Of a DNA stretch of 64,000 nt, positions 35,401-45,344 are shown piece after piece. Source of the stretch: Cymodocea nodosa. Taxonomy: Eukaryota > Streptophyta > Magnoliopsida > Alismatales > Cymodoceaceae. Made by a program: the position numbers and the translations under genes. The DNA is taken from assembly GCA_036874045.1 (NCBI GenBank), contig CM072341.1:10676501-10740500 (forward strand), read 5' to 3'. The notes under the pieces are model-generated. The model made no database searches. It was not told where the DNA came from and saw only the letters and a program-made list of their open reading frames with translations. Each line of letters begins with the position of its first letter. Position 1 is the stretch's first letter.

Positions 35401-38400
35401 ATATCTCTTTTATTTATCAATGGATATGATGGAATATTCTACATGTATTAAAGCAGTTGCAGAAAGTAGATAAATTTATTTTTCAAAAAATGAAGAACAT
35501 AAATAACGTGAAAAAGAACATGATTTACATGAAAATTTCTTATTCATCAGCAACTGCTACGATTAAGAACGCAACGTACTATCTTCACTCGTAGAACCAT
35601 GGTCTCGTCCTGATACTATTATATAAGAGAACATAGAAATTACATTGCTCTCTCCCTTTTCGTCTAGACGTTGTTCCAGATCATGTCTATTTCTGAACTT
35701 CCAAAATCCACCCATCCAGTTCTTCCCAAAAGGAGATTGACAACATCTTTTTCTTCATCCTCTACCCTAATGCTGCCACTGCAAGTTTTTCTATCTTAAG
35801 CATATTCTTGAAGGAAAATCTCTTGATGTCGACTACTTCCCTCCGTAGCTTCATACCACGGAATTAATGTAAGTGACATATAGACGTTCGGTGCAAGTCA
35901 TGAAGGAATGATTGCTAGCTTAACAACCTAGTGGCTCGAAAGTAAAGACAAAAAGAAGATTTTGACCTAAGCAAGTCTTAAAGGGTGAAGGTTGTAGTGA
36001 AAGATTAGGTGTTTTCTCCTTTTTATTTTTTTATTTTCTATTATTTTACGACTTTATGCTAAAACATTATTTATTTATGAATTCAACATAAAATGTTATG
36101 ATGATTCGATATCTGTGTTTTCTAGTGTGTGTTTGTGTTTTAAACAAATGAATATGCTTGCAATTTTATGTTTGAGTGTTGTGTCGTACATAAAAAGAAA
36201 AAAATCAAAAATACTCAGGTAAATTGATGAAGCATATCTTAAGAAAACTAAAGAGTTTACCAATGGAGTAACTTGTTTAACTTGTTTGAGTGTTGTGTCT
36301 GTTGGTTAACTTGTTTGCCAATGCTGTTGATTAGAGTTTAGCTATTTCAGAATTAAGAAAACCAACAAAAAGAGTTTGATAGTTATCTGCTAGAGAATTA
36401 ACATAGTAATATTACATCTAGGCATCTAAAAGAAATTTCTTACTCCTCGAGGACAAACTCATACTTGCACACTAATTACACTTGAACCTATGTACTTGTG
36501 GTAAAATTTAAGAGCATACTAAATATAGTGTTTAATTATAATAGTATTGCTTCGAGCTAGCCTTTCTAAAAGTATGTTGAACACATATCTATAGGAATAC
36601 TTTTAAGTAAGATATTATAGATAAATTTAACTTGATAAGACAAGAATTGATTAATGTAATGGGTAGTATTGAAAGTTGCATTGCTTGTACTTCTGATATA
36701 ATGGGAATATATTATTGTTATTACACATTCTATAGATTCCAATTAGATTTTAGAAGTAAATCAAATATACCAAATGATTGTGATTTATTTCATCAAAGGT
36801 ATACATATTATATGATTAATTTTATAGTTTAGAGAGGTATTATAGAAATAAGAGATTATGCTGATAATATTAAGTCTGCATTGTCTTACATTACTAGTTT
36901 TGGTAGGAGACAAGAAAATTTTGTTTTTTTTATGTGATTCTTTTAATTCATCTCACAAAAAGTTTGCTCTTGATGTATCTCATAAATGGAATTTTTTGTA
37001 TTTAATATTAAGTAGATATTTTCTTTACTAACAACCTATAATTTAGTACTAATAATTGTAGCATAATAGATTATAGCAAGAGGTTAGATGAAGATGATTT
37101 TGAAATTATAAATTGTTTAATTGAATTTTTTAAATTATTTTATGAGGAAACTATTAAACTATCTAGACTTTATTATTCTATTCTATTTATGCACTATACC
37201 ATTTGTATGAAATTGTTTAAGTTTTCAAGAAATATAGTAGTGTTGGATTTTTGGCCTTATAGTTGATAAAGTGAAAGAAAATTTTTTAAAAGTATTGACT
37301 TGATATTTCTTTATTATATTCTTAAGTAGTTATTTAGATTCTAAGAGTAAATTATAATTACTTGGTAAGTTAATAGATAGAATAGAAAAATATTTAGGTG
37401 TAGAGATTAATTTAACTACACACATAGTAGAAGATAATTTGAATAGAATATTTGATTCATGTGCTCTATAATAGCATGTTCAAACATCACAAGTTTCATT
37501 TTCTCAACCATTATCTTCATTAATAATGACTTCTTGAAAACTTTTAGAAGATTACCTATCATCATATTCATAAGTATTTAGACAAAAACTGTAGAATTTT
37601 AATTCCACGTATCATTAATATTTGTGAAATGAATATCTTAACATAAATAAGTTTGATATAATAAATTGATGGAAAAAATAAAGTATGATATTTCCTATTT
37701 TATCTTCTATGCTTAGAGATCTACTTATCATTTTAGTTTCTTTTGTATTATGTGAATAAGCTTTTAACAGTAATGATATTATTTTAGGTAAAAGAAGATT
37801 TAGGTTAAAAGTAAATATTTTAGACGTTTTAATATGAATTAAAAACTGAGAGCTTGCTCATTATCATATTCAAGATGATTAAATAAATAATTTTGAAAAC
37901 ATGAATATTAGAGCAAGTTAAGAAGAACTACTTTTTTGTTTTTCTTTTTATAATAATGTAAAATTTCCTTTATTATGCATTTTTTATTTCTATATTTTTT
38001 ATAATTTTTTGTCATATGTAATGTTTTCTGAAATTTAAACTTCAATAAAGTAAAATACAATGTTTTCTCATCTAAATTTAAATAATATATATATATATAT
38101 ATATATATAGATATTTGTCACCTGTTATAGTGACAATTTTTAACATGAATTGACACAAAAATGTAACATGAAGTATAACGGGAATCAGCATGATGGGTCG
38201 ATAGCATTACACAACTAAGTCAGAAACCGTGGGTTGTGCTTGGGCCACCTTATTGGGAGTTTGGACCAACACAACATGACACATAATTTCAGACACAATT
38301 CAATTTAGGCTAGGTTGACATGACACAGTTTAAATGTATACTTCTTCCCCAATTGCAAAATGGAAAATTTTCCATTTTTTGATTTCACACAATTATGTCT

Positions 38401-39883
38401 ATTTTATCATTTGATTTCTATATGAGAATTGATTAGTTATATTACTACTGGAAAGAAAACAATAAGGCAATACCTTACATCTTAAAGATGGTTCAAACCA
38501 TTAGTTGACCAGGAATTCATTATTACTAATCAAATCACTCAATTAGGTACTTCAATTATGATAGAAGGTTCCACAATTCCCCAAAATATTTACAGCAAGG
38601 GGTAATATCTGATATTTATTATAGTACTCCAAGTTTCTTAAATAGGAATCATTTACATCTGCAGTTAAGTAATTATGATGATTCAAATTTCACATAATGC
38701 CACGCAGATATTTCCACAAGGAAGAAGTTATTCCAACTTTTCACTAGTTGACGTGCGTTTCTATAAACAGTGCTAGGAACAAAACTATGAAAATCTCTAG
38801 AAGATCACTCAACTAAAATTCAATGATGTTGATATCTGAATTCAGAAAGAACTCAAAGTAGCAGAGATCATCTAGTAAGAGCTGACAGGAGGCATACAAC
38901 ACCTAGGAATTGTATGGTATGACCAAACCAACATTGTTGTTATCAGGATTCAAATAGTACTTATTAACAATATCACGCTAGATGGATAAGTATCTATCAA
39001 TCTTAGTACTAAAACCATGAAAATGAGGAGCAGAAACGATTACCAGGCTGACACTCTCCTCCTCCTCATCACTGCCATCGGATTTTGTGCTGGCATTTGA
39101 ACTACCAGGATTGTCAGAAGTGCACTCTCCACCCGAAGAGCCTATCATGAAACTAAATCCGACCTTCTGCAATCCCCTCTCTGCAATCTGCAGAATTGCC
39201 ATCCTCTTCTGTTCTCCACCCTCCCTCAATTTGTTGAGACTCTTCTCCAGTGAATCCTTCTCGGCCAGGGCCACCCTAAGCATGTCACCAGTATCTCGAT
39301 TCTCTTCGGTCAAGCTGAGAATGCTGTTCTCCAATTCTTTCTTATCCCTTTTCCTAGTCTCTTCATACTCCATGAACATCGACTTCACGGCATTCCCGAG
39401 GTGACAAACCTGCTGCATGTCAGACGAGAACAACTCCCACTTGTCGTCCGACCTCAATTCAACATTGTCATGGCAGCCCCCCAATGTGTCATCGGCATTG
39501 ATTCTCCGAGCAATTTCCACCAAGCATTGTCTCACCATCTTAACTGAAGCAGAAAGGAACTCAGTTGAAACCACAGCCTTCAAGTTCCCATCTTTGGAAG
39601 ACGCCGAGGCCTTACATGGAGAATAATCCTTCCACAAACAATTTTCTTGTTTTCCATCATCCTCCACAGCTGCCTCAGCGCGAACCAGGTTCTGACAGCC
39701 AATTCCTTCAGCTGTTCCCTCCCGATTTGGAACCAAGGACGATTCAACAACAAGGAAAACCCCATCTTTCTCGTGTCCACACACATCTTCTGCAAATTTC
39801 AAACCTTTGGTAGGCAAATCTGTGCTCTCAACCAAAGAACTGGCGCTCTCCACCTCCACCTCCTCCTGGGATCTATCCTCCAT
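29403..39883 (-). CDS. Coiled-coil protein, At3g49055-like family
   Basis: Five exons on the minus strand: 39044-39883, 33002-33078, 32166-32277, 31960-32076 and 29403-29762. All borders are GT-AG and phases agree, giving 501 residues. Residues 1-150 are acidic and low in structure. A coiled coil runs from about residue 170 to 460, with leucine-rich heptads (ENSILSLTEEN; LRLEIVRLRKAL; LLQSLTEKQ). A conserved-looking block, WREACELEVEAGK, is encoded by exon 4. The last exon has KERLATTAMAAQAAAE and an aromatic CWPWQ motif near the C-terminus. These fit the plant-specific family of uncharacterised protein At3g49055, whose function is unknown to me. Intron 1 is 5.97 kb and holds a hAT transposon with a solo LTR in it; intron 4 is 2.2 kb and holds tandem repeats. 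Confidence 0.78.
29972..31810. repeat. Higher-order tandem repeat in intron of coiled-coil gene
   Basis: A complex unit beginning '(t)cctttatatt' and containing 'tttctttatgatctaaaacatagagta', 'cataatactc.aaactaaaaatcaat' and 'aattaaaattagtgtgagag' recurs from about 29972, 30787 and 31354, with the start of a further copy at about 31795. Unit lengths are about 815, 567 and 441 bp; the first is longer because of an internal 129-bp expansion. Confidence 0.7.
30392..30778. repeat. 129-bp tandem repeat, three copies
   Basis: The phrase AATAAACATGAATTGTTAGG or a close variant occurs at 30392, 30521 and 30650, exactly 129 bp apart, with the sequence between copies strongly conserved. The array ends at about 30778. 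It is nested in the first unit of the larger repeat. Confidence 0.75.
34105..34465 (+). pseudogene. hAT transposase 5' part with BED zinc finger
   Basis: The frame carries a BED-type finger: ASCNTCNANFSCKF...GGIGCLNKYLLVCK, matching A.C..C..... S....GG...L..HL..C with Tyr where the first zinc-binding His of HX(3-5)C usually sits. Downstream, 'FADNPYFHKYIFQAYC' (about 34395-34450) resembles the hAT 'lpf..ve...F..l...l.P' block. The frame is cut by the LTR at 34466 and continues at 36589. Confidence 0.65.
34461..34465. repeat. Left target-site duplication (CATAT)
   Basis: Identical to 36584-36588, directly flanking the TG...CA ends of the LTR. Confidence 0.85.
34466..36583. mobile_element. Solo LTR (2118 bp) inserted in the hAT transposase
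   Basis: Starts TGTTGAGACT and ends AGTATGTTGAACA, with perfect 5-bp duplications CATAT on both sides. Removing the LTR and one duplication restores an open hAT reading frame through the junction, apart from old stops. The interior has repeated motifs such as TTGGTTAACCTAATAACCAA (34776 and 35153) and ATTGGTTAACTAGTTTACCA (35280). A GC-richer segment at about 35440-35990 is not explained. Orientation cannot be fixed without an internal region. Confidence 0.82.
34775..35310. repeat. TTGGTTAAC...CCAA palindromic motifs in LTR
   Basis: TTGGTTAACCTAATAACCAA occurs at about 34776 and 35153, and variants TTGGTTAACTAG(TTTA)CCAA at about 35184, 35251 and 35281; a further one is near 36302. The arms TTGGTTA and TAACCAA are reverse complements. 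Confidence 0.65.
36584..36588. repeat. Right target-site duplication (CATAT)
   Basis: Exact copy of 34461-34465. Confidence 0.85.
36589..37885 (+). pseudogene. hAT transposase 3' part with dimerisation domain
   Basis: Directly after the LTR the frame reads YRNTFK.DIIDKF and then ISCTSDIW-like 'IACTSDIM' (about 36670-36700), as in hAT transposases (SRNTV..DI; TsDiWt). Around 36960-37000 'FALDVSHKWN..YLIL' matches the hAT 'DvptRWNstylML' block. At about 37660-37860 the C-terminal dimerisation motif follows: 'WKK', 'FPILSSMLRDLL', a block equivalent to 'vsSe.aFS', and 'KRRFRLKVNILDVLI'. Many stops and shifts; not functional. Confidence 0.7.
38084..38109. repeat. (TA)n microsatellite
   Basis: Uninterrupted TA dinucleotides. 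Confidence 0.9.
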
Positions 39884-40371
39884 GCTGAAACCCTAGAATT
39901 CATCATTCTCCCAATGGAGAGAAGAGGGTCAACAAAAGGGAATCAGAGCTGTAAGACCTGCTGGTGGAGGGAAGGGCTGCAAACCTACCAGTCAAATAGA
40001 CCCAACCCCATGGCGACCAACATTTCCAGCGTACGAATCTCAGCTCCCGCGACGATCGAGAGGACTTTAAAATAATAATAAATACGATCGAAAGGACTTT
40101 AAAATAATAATAATCACAATAAATAGGTTTTTTCTTCGCGAAAGATATATTAAGATAAAATAAAAGAACTCCGACCAATTCCAGAATTACATATAAATCA
40201 GAAATAAAACAACAGGATTTAATTATTTTCGTTTTTTTCAATCTCATCTTCTAACCTGCAAAAAGTAGTATTGATTGCTTCGCCACCTGTACAAGAAGAG
40301 TGTATCTAACTAAGAATAATGCAAGGAAATCATATTATGTAATATTTGAAACAATATTGTTAAAAAGTTTA
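39884..40371 (-). promoter_or_regulatory. Upstream region of coiled-coil gene
   Basis: About 150 bp directly upstream of the start codon (39884-40060) is moderately GC-rich and is the likely 5' leader; two 'cgatcgaaaggactttaaaataataata' copies sit in tandem at about 40050-40110. Further out the DNA is AT-rich. Confidence 0.4.
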
Positions 40372-41077
40372 CCGAGGATTCGTTTGTATCAAAAAAAGAA
40401 AAGAAAAAGGAAATAAAAAGTTAAAAAAATTAGAAATTTAGAATATTTAAAAATTAAAAAGTCAAAAAGTAAATTTTAAAAGTATTTATGTCATCGATAG
40501 AAAATTAGGAAAATTATATAATTTTTGAAATTTTAATATTATATATTTTAAATAGTATTTCTATAATAAAATAATAATATTTTAATTAAATAAAAATTAA
40601 TATTTTATGATTTTAATATTATAATATAAAATTAAATACTTTTTAACAATATTTAAAATAATTAATATTTTATTATTAATAAAAATAATATTAAAATAAT
40701 TAATTAAATAAACAATATTAACAAATATATATTTTAATTATATTAAAGTATATATGAAGTAAACTTAATTAAAATAATAATATATTATACAAAATATATT
40801 ACAAAGTAATAATTAAATAAAACAATATATTATATTAATATATTATACTTTAATTATGTTAACAATATATACTTTAATCATAATTAATTTTAAATAATAA
40901 ATTAAACAAAGATAATTTCTATACTGTTTTTTCAACTTTTAGATGAGAAGAAGTTTGAAAGTTTAGAATATTTAATATTTTATATGTAATAAAGTTTGAA
41001 ATTTATTTTAATTTTTTTTGTGATAAAATTTTCTCAATTTTTTAATTTCTAACTTTTTGTATGATACAAATAATACC
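40372..41077. mobile_element. MITE candidate (~706 bp, TTA target duplication)
   Basis: Very AT-rich. The left end (GGATTCGTTTGTATCA) and the reverse complement of the right end (GGTATTATTTGTATCA) form an imperfect 16-bp inverted repeat. Both sides are flanked by TTA (40369-40371 and 41078-41080), the duplication used by PIF/Tourist-like MITEs. No coding capacity. Confidence 0.55.
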
Positions 41078-43045
41078 TTAAAGTACAATTATTTCTTTCA
41101 ATTCAATAGATCAAATGGAAGGGAATAACTAAAGTTAGAAAATTCCCATCTTTACAATCATCCGCCATCTCCGATAAGAAAATAACAAAATGTGTTAGCA
41201 ATATATCATCACACACAGAAAAATGTGATTGGCGTTTTCGACACAAAGGTTGTAGAGCAAGCTAAGTGGTAAAACCACGTCCACTCTTTTTTTGGTAAGA
41301 TTTTTCTTTTAATCGAAAGTTCGTCTTGAATGCAAAATAAGAAAAAAAATTTAGCACTAAGAGGAGTTTTAGTTTTTCAGAAATAACTGAAGTACGAGGT
41401 GTGGTAAGCCAATAGTAAAAATACGTACGTAGATAATACCACTGTTTAAAAATTGTAAACGGTTGGTGATGGAAAAATACGTGAACGTAAAAGTCGATTG
41501 TAAAAATTACCTTGGTGATAAATGTTAAATTTATGCTAGCGTCCAATTGTAATAATCAATTGACAAGAGCTCCCTTATTAATTAGTGTTAATAATTTACC
41601 TTAGAATACAACACACATATATATATAACTACACAAATTAGATGGTAAAAGCATTTCATAATTGGATATATAATATATATGTATATATATATATGTATGT
41701 AATTACAATATTCGATAATTAAATTCAAATTAATTGTATGATTATATAATTAATCGATTTTATCGTTTAAGCTTATGTTTAGTTAGTTAAGTGATATTCT
41801 AAAGAATTAATTTCTTATGATCCATTTCCAAAGTTTATAATTATAAAAATTAAAATATAATATTCTGATGTGGATTGCAATTCAATCATATTACATGTGA
41901 TCAATTATGAGTGGTACTAAATTAACAGGACTGTTCGTCCAGCCTATGAAAAAAATAAATAACTACTTAAACAAAGTAATGTTGGCAAAACCAGACCTAA
42001 TTGGACAGAACTAGAAACGATGACCATTAGGATTTTAAAAATCAATAAAACCAGTCAATTTAAACTGGTGTTTTTATTTTCATTTTTTAAAAAAATATTT
42101 TCTTTTCTAATTTTACTGTTTCAAAGTTTATGATTTTTTAAATAAAGCAAATCACATTTATCATTGCATGACTTCTTTAATTTTTATACAATTAAGCGTT
42201 TGCTTTTATTTCATAATGTTGCAGCTAGCGAACATAAGAAACACTATTAATGGTTCTTCCCTTTTGAAATTAAGTTGGAAGTAAATCATTAATTATTATT
42301 GAATACAATATAATATTTAGTAATTAGTAATATTATTATTGAAAATTACTTGATATAATTAAATAGGATTAAATTACATTGTTGATCAACACAAAATGAA
42401 CGAACGATAACATCACACGATCGATTCTTTGATGGCCCCTGCTCCCAACTCTTTTCTGACGAAGGAGCTGGAAGCTGGGTTATCTCCATTAAACGGGGAA
42501 AATTTTCTTTTTTTCGATTTTTGTATAATTCATTTTTCAGCTTACATTGAGGAAGAAAAGTGAGAGCTATCGAAGAGTCAAGATTTCATGACTCTTCTAA
42601 ACTTTCAAATACATCATTTGACACCTCATCATCGGCAATCGATATATTTCGCTATAAATAATTATTCAAATACAAGCACTTGCTTGCAGTGGAGGGATGC
42701 CCAAGGTACGCCGAAGAGCATGTTCTCTCTCCTGTACGTGCCAAACCCACGACAACGACGAAGAAGCCAGAAATTAATTTCCATTCTTTAGTTATTATAT
42801 TTTAAAATTAAAAGTTTATTTATTCATTACTTTACATTTAAACATCATTAATTATTTAATTTACTTATTAAAAGTAAAAAATTATTATTCTTATTAAATT
42901 AATAATATTATAAAAGTTTATAATATTCATTATAAAAATAATTAATAATATTATTATTACATTAATAAAAATTATTAATATTAAATTAATCATTATTATA
43001 TTATTATTTCTGATTGGTAAAAAAAAAAAAAAAAAAAAAATTTTA

Positions 43046-43110
43046 AACGTTCGACCGTTCGACCAACGATTGCGAGCGTTAGAAAACATTCGGTCGAACA
43101 ATTGAACGTT
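43046..43110. repeat. 19-bp imperfect inverted repeat rich in GTTCGACC
   Basis: Left arm AACGTTCGACCGTTCGACC (43046-43064); reverse complement of the right arm (43092-43110) is AACGTTCAATTGTTCGACC, differing only in the central bases. The spacer is 27 bp. It sits directly after a 21-A run. Confidence 0.6.
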
Positions 43111-43373
43111 AAAAAAATGTTCGGATATTCAAACGCGCAGCCCACTTACATGTCTAAAGAGAACTTCAATTATAAAATCACAAACGGAGAAAATTGAATC
43201 TTTATGATTTTCTTAACTACTCGTCTTTTTATTCTCTGTCTCTTTTCAAATATAGATGGACGTCTGAAATGATACTTGTGTGGTTTAAATTTACTTTATT
43301 ATCGATGTTTTTTCCAGTAATTAAATCGAATAGATTTTGAGTGATTATCCATTAATTAGACAATGCTGCATGC

Positions 43374-43395
43374 ATATATATATATATATATATAT
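43374..43395. repeat. (TA)n microsatellite
   Basis: TA dinucleotides between two TGCATG boxes. Confidence 0.85.
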
Positions 43396-44290
43396 GCATG
43401 GAGATTAAAAAATCCGTGGACATGGAGGTGTGGTGGTGCGACGTCCATGGGTCGACAAGTGGTGGACCGTAGAGATTATTGGGCGGCACGCAGGACCAAT
43501 CAGAGAATACACGGAAATTTGAGGGTAATTTTAGAAAAGAAGCAACCGCCATGCGCGCACGACCCACCCCGCGCATCCCCGCCCATAGATCTTTGTTTCG
43601 TCAGGTGAAATTCCGGTCGTACCCCTTGGGGGGATATTATTATTATTTTCATAATTGTGCGTTTTTAATTAAATTTAAATTTTGCAATATTAATAGACGT
43701 TAACCATATAATAAGGCGTGTTCAACCCTTCTCAAAAAAGTGTCTCCAAAAAAGCTTTATTTTAACGAAAAGTTTAAGAAATTCAAATATTTTTATTATA
43801 AATCTAATCACACATATATTTACATAAATGATTAAGATTTAAAGTTACAAAATTATAATAGTCACATCGTTATTACCATGACAATGTTTACGGTGAGATT
43901 TAAGTTTCATAAGCACGTGTCGACTGTTAATTACAGATTTGTCTCATAAAATGCAATATATATGAGATTATCTTTGCTGTAATTACCTACGATACTTTTT
44001 ATTATAAATAATTAAAAGAATGTATCGAATTTGATCTTAATACGTTGTATCGTGATTCATAAGAAAAGTAAAGATACGATCAATAGTGTAATTTGCGATG
44101 TTAGTAAGTAAGTGGGAAGAAAAAGTACGATTCAGAACATTAACGAGCGAAAATAGGAATGAGTAAGAACAAGGAAAGATTAAAGCTCGTGCCAGTTGTA
44201 ACATCACGAGTGATAAACAAGAACAAGTAAAAATTAAAAGACATAAGCAAGGATAATAAATAAAATAAGGGTCCCGAATTCGGAAAGAAC

Positions 44291-45344
44291 AGTGATTTTT
44301 TTTTTTTTTTCAATATATAAAGATATATTTTTATTGAATTCTCTAATTATTAGTAATTTTAATATCATCGTGAGCCCTATATATGCGCACACTGCAGGTC
44401 GGTTGCTTTTCGCCTCGCGCGCTTTTCACCGTGCAAACCCACCGCCGCTACTTGGCCTCTTCTCTGGTTGGATATGCTGCGGAACCGCCTCGATTTCAGA
44501 ATCCTGCATTGTAGGGAAGCGGCGAGCGTCGCAACGTGCGGCCGTCACCACCGATCATGTGAATCTAGACCTACACGGGAACGAATTATTTACGCTTCTT
44601 TCTTATTTGTTTGTTGAAATCAATTGTGATCGAGGTCATGCCCTATCTACTATTAGAATATTCTGGTGAACATTTGGCATGAGCTTTTCCTGTGGTTTTC
44701 GGAGTCGGCACCCACAGCCTTTTGGTAGAGTTCTTCGGTTTGAGATTGGAGTCAACTTTGGTCATTTACTATTGGGTACCTTTTTCAAAAAGCCGGGTGG
44801 GTTGATCTCATCATACCTCTTTCTGTCTTTTAGGGTTCCTTCCTCTTTGCTGGTTGACCAAGGGAAGGCGTAGGGTACGTGCATCGGACCCGGAAAAACT
44901 AGAGTAGGAAAATGAAACGCCACTCTTTGAAATTTTTTTTTTCTTTCTTTGTTTTTTTTTTTTTACTACTTCTGAATCTGCAGAGGATGGGCTGTTTCTT
45001 CTCCCTTCAAAGCGGCACAAAGGGTGTCGTCGTCTGTGAGTGCTGTTTGTGTGGAGAGACTCTGTGGGGAAGCGAAGAATGCATGAAACGGAAGAGATGG
45101 AATTATGAACTATTGCATTTTGTTTTGGAACAACTGGTGCTTGGGTGGGTTGATGATGGTCTTGTCTTAGAGCTTTTTGGTTCATTCAGCTGGTCACAAT
45201 CTTTGATCAGAGATCAGCATATATTTGTCAATGAGTTTTGGGTGCAATTGACTTGTATTGCAACAGTAGAATAAGGTCCGCTTATGATTCAGAACACCAT
45301 CAATTACTCTTATTGAAAGATCGTCATCCTTTGCTTTCGTGTCA
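44291..45344 (+). promoter_or_regulatory. Putative promoter and 5' leader of PUB-type kinase gene
   Basis: A TATA-like TATATAAAGA lies at about 44313-44323, followed by a GC-rich tract (44395-44560) and pyrimidine-rich DNA up to the start codon. Several short upstream frames occur (44292-44669, 44912-45274); none matches a known family, so they are read as leader sequence, possibly with a leader intron. Confidence 0.4.

Larger units (their letters stand above)
33420..38345 (+). mobile_element. hAT-superfamily transposon remnant in intron 1 of coiled-coil gene
   Basis: Contains, in order on the plus strand, a BED-type zinc finger, core transposase pieces and the C-terminal hAT dimerisation domain, interrupted by a solo LTR at 34466-36583. 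Terminal inverted repeats were not resolved. The outer limits given are estimates, based on related subterminal phrases at each side (such as 'ggttg..atg.cac' around 33440-33560 and 38170-38340). Opposite orientation to the host gene. Confidence 0.6.
41081..44290. other. AT-rich intergenic DNA upstream of kinase gene
   Basis: No gene recognised. Holds TA-rich tracts (41610-41700, 43374-43395), an A run (43020-43040), the inverted repeat at 43046-43110, and a GC-richer patch at 43420-43640 whose frames overlap on both strands and show no family motif. Confidence 0.5.

Noticed and set aside
35600-35640. Minus-strand TAGTATCAGGACGAG resembling a primer-binding site
   Set aside because: Several mismatches to the Met-tRNA site and no LTR end beside it.
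39087-40075. Plus-strand frames of 69-142 codons
   Set aside because: Antisense shadows of exon 1 of the coiled-coil gene and its leader.
42432-42791. Short frames with an ATG at 42432 and 42588
   Set aside because: Short, unsupported by any motif, in AT-rich intergenic DNA.
43352-43703. Overlapping frames in the GC-richer patch
   Set aside because: Frames on both strands with equal length and no family similarity; more likely a promoter-like or repeat patch.
44811-45185. 124-codon minus-strand frame with a poly-Lys run
   Set aside because: Antisense to the T-rich leader of the kinase gene; no family motif.
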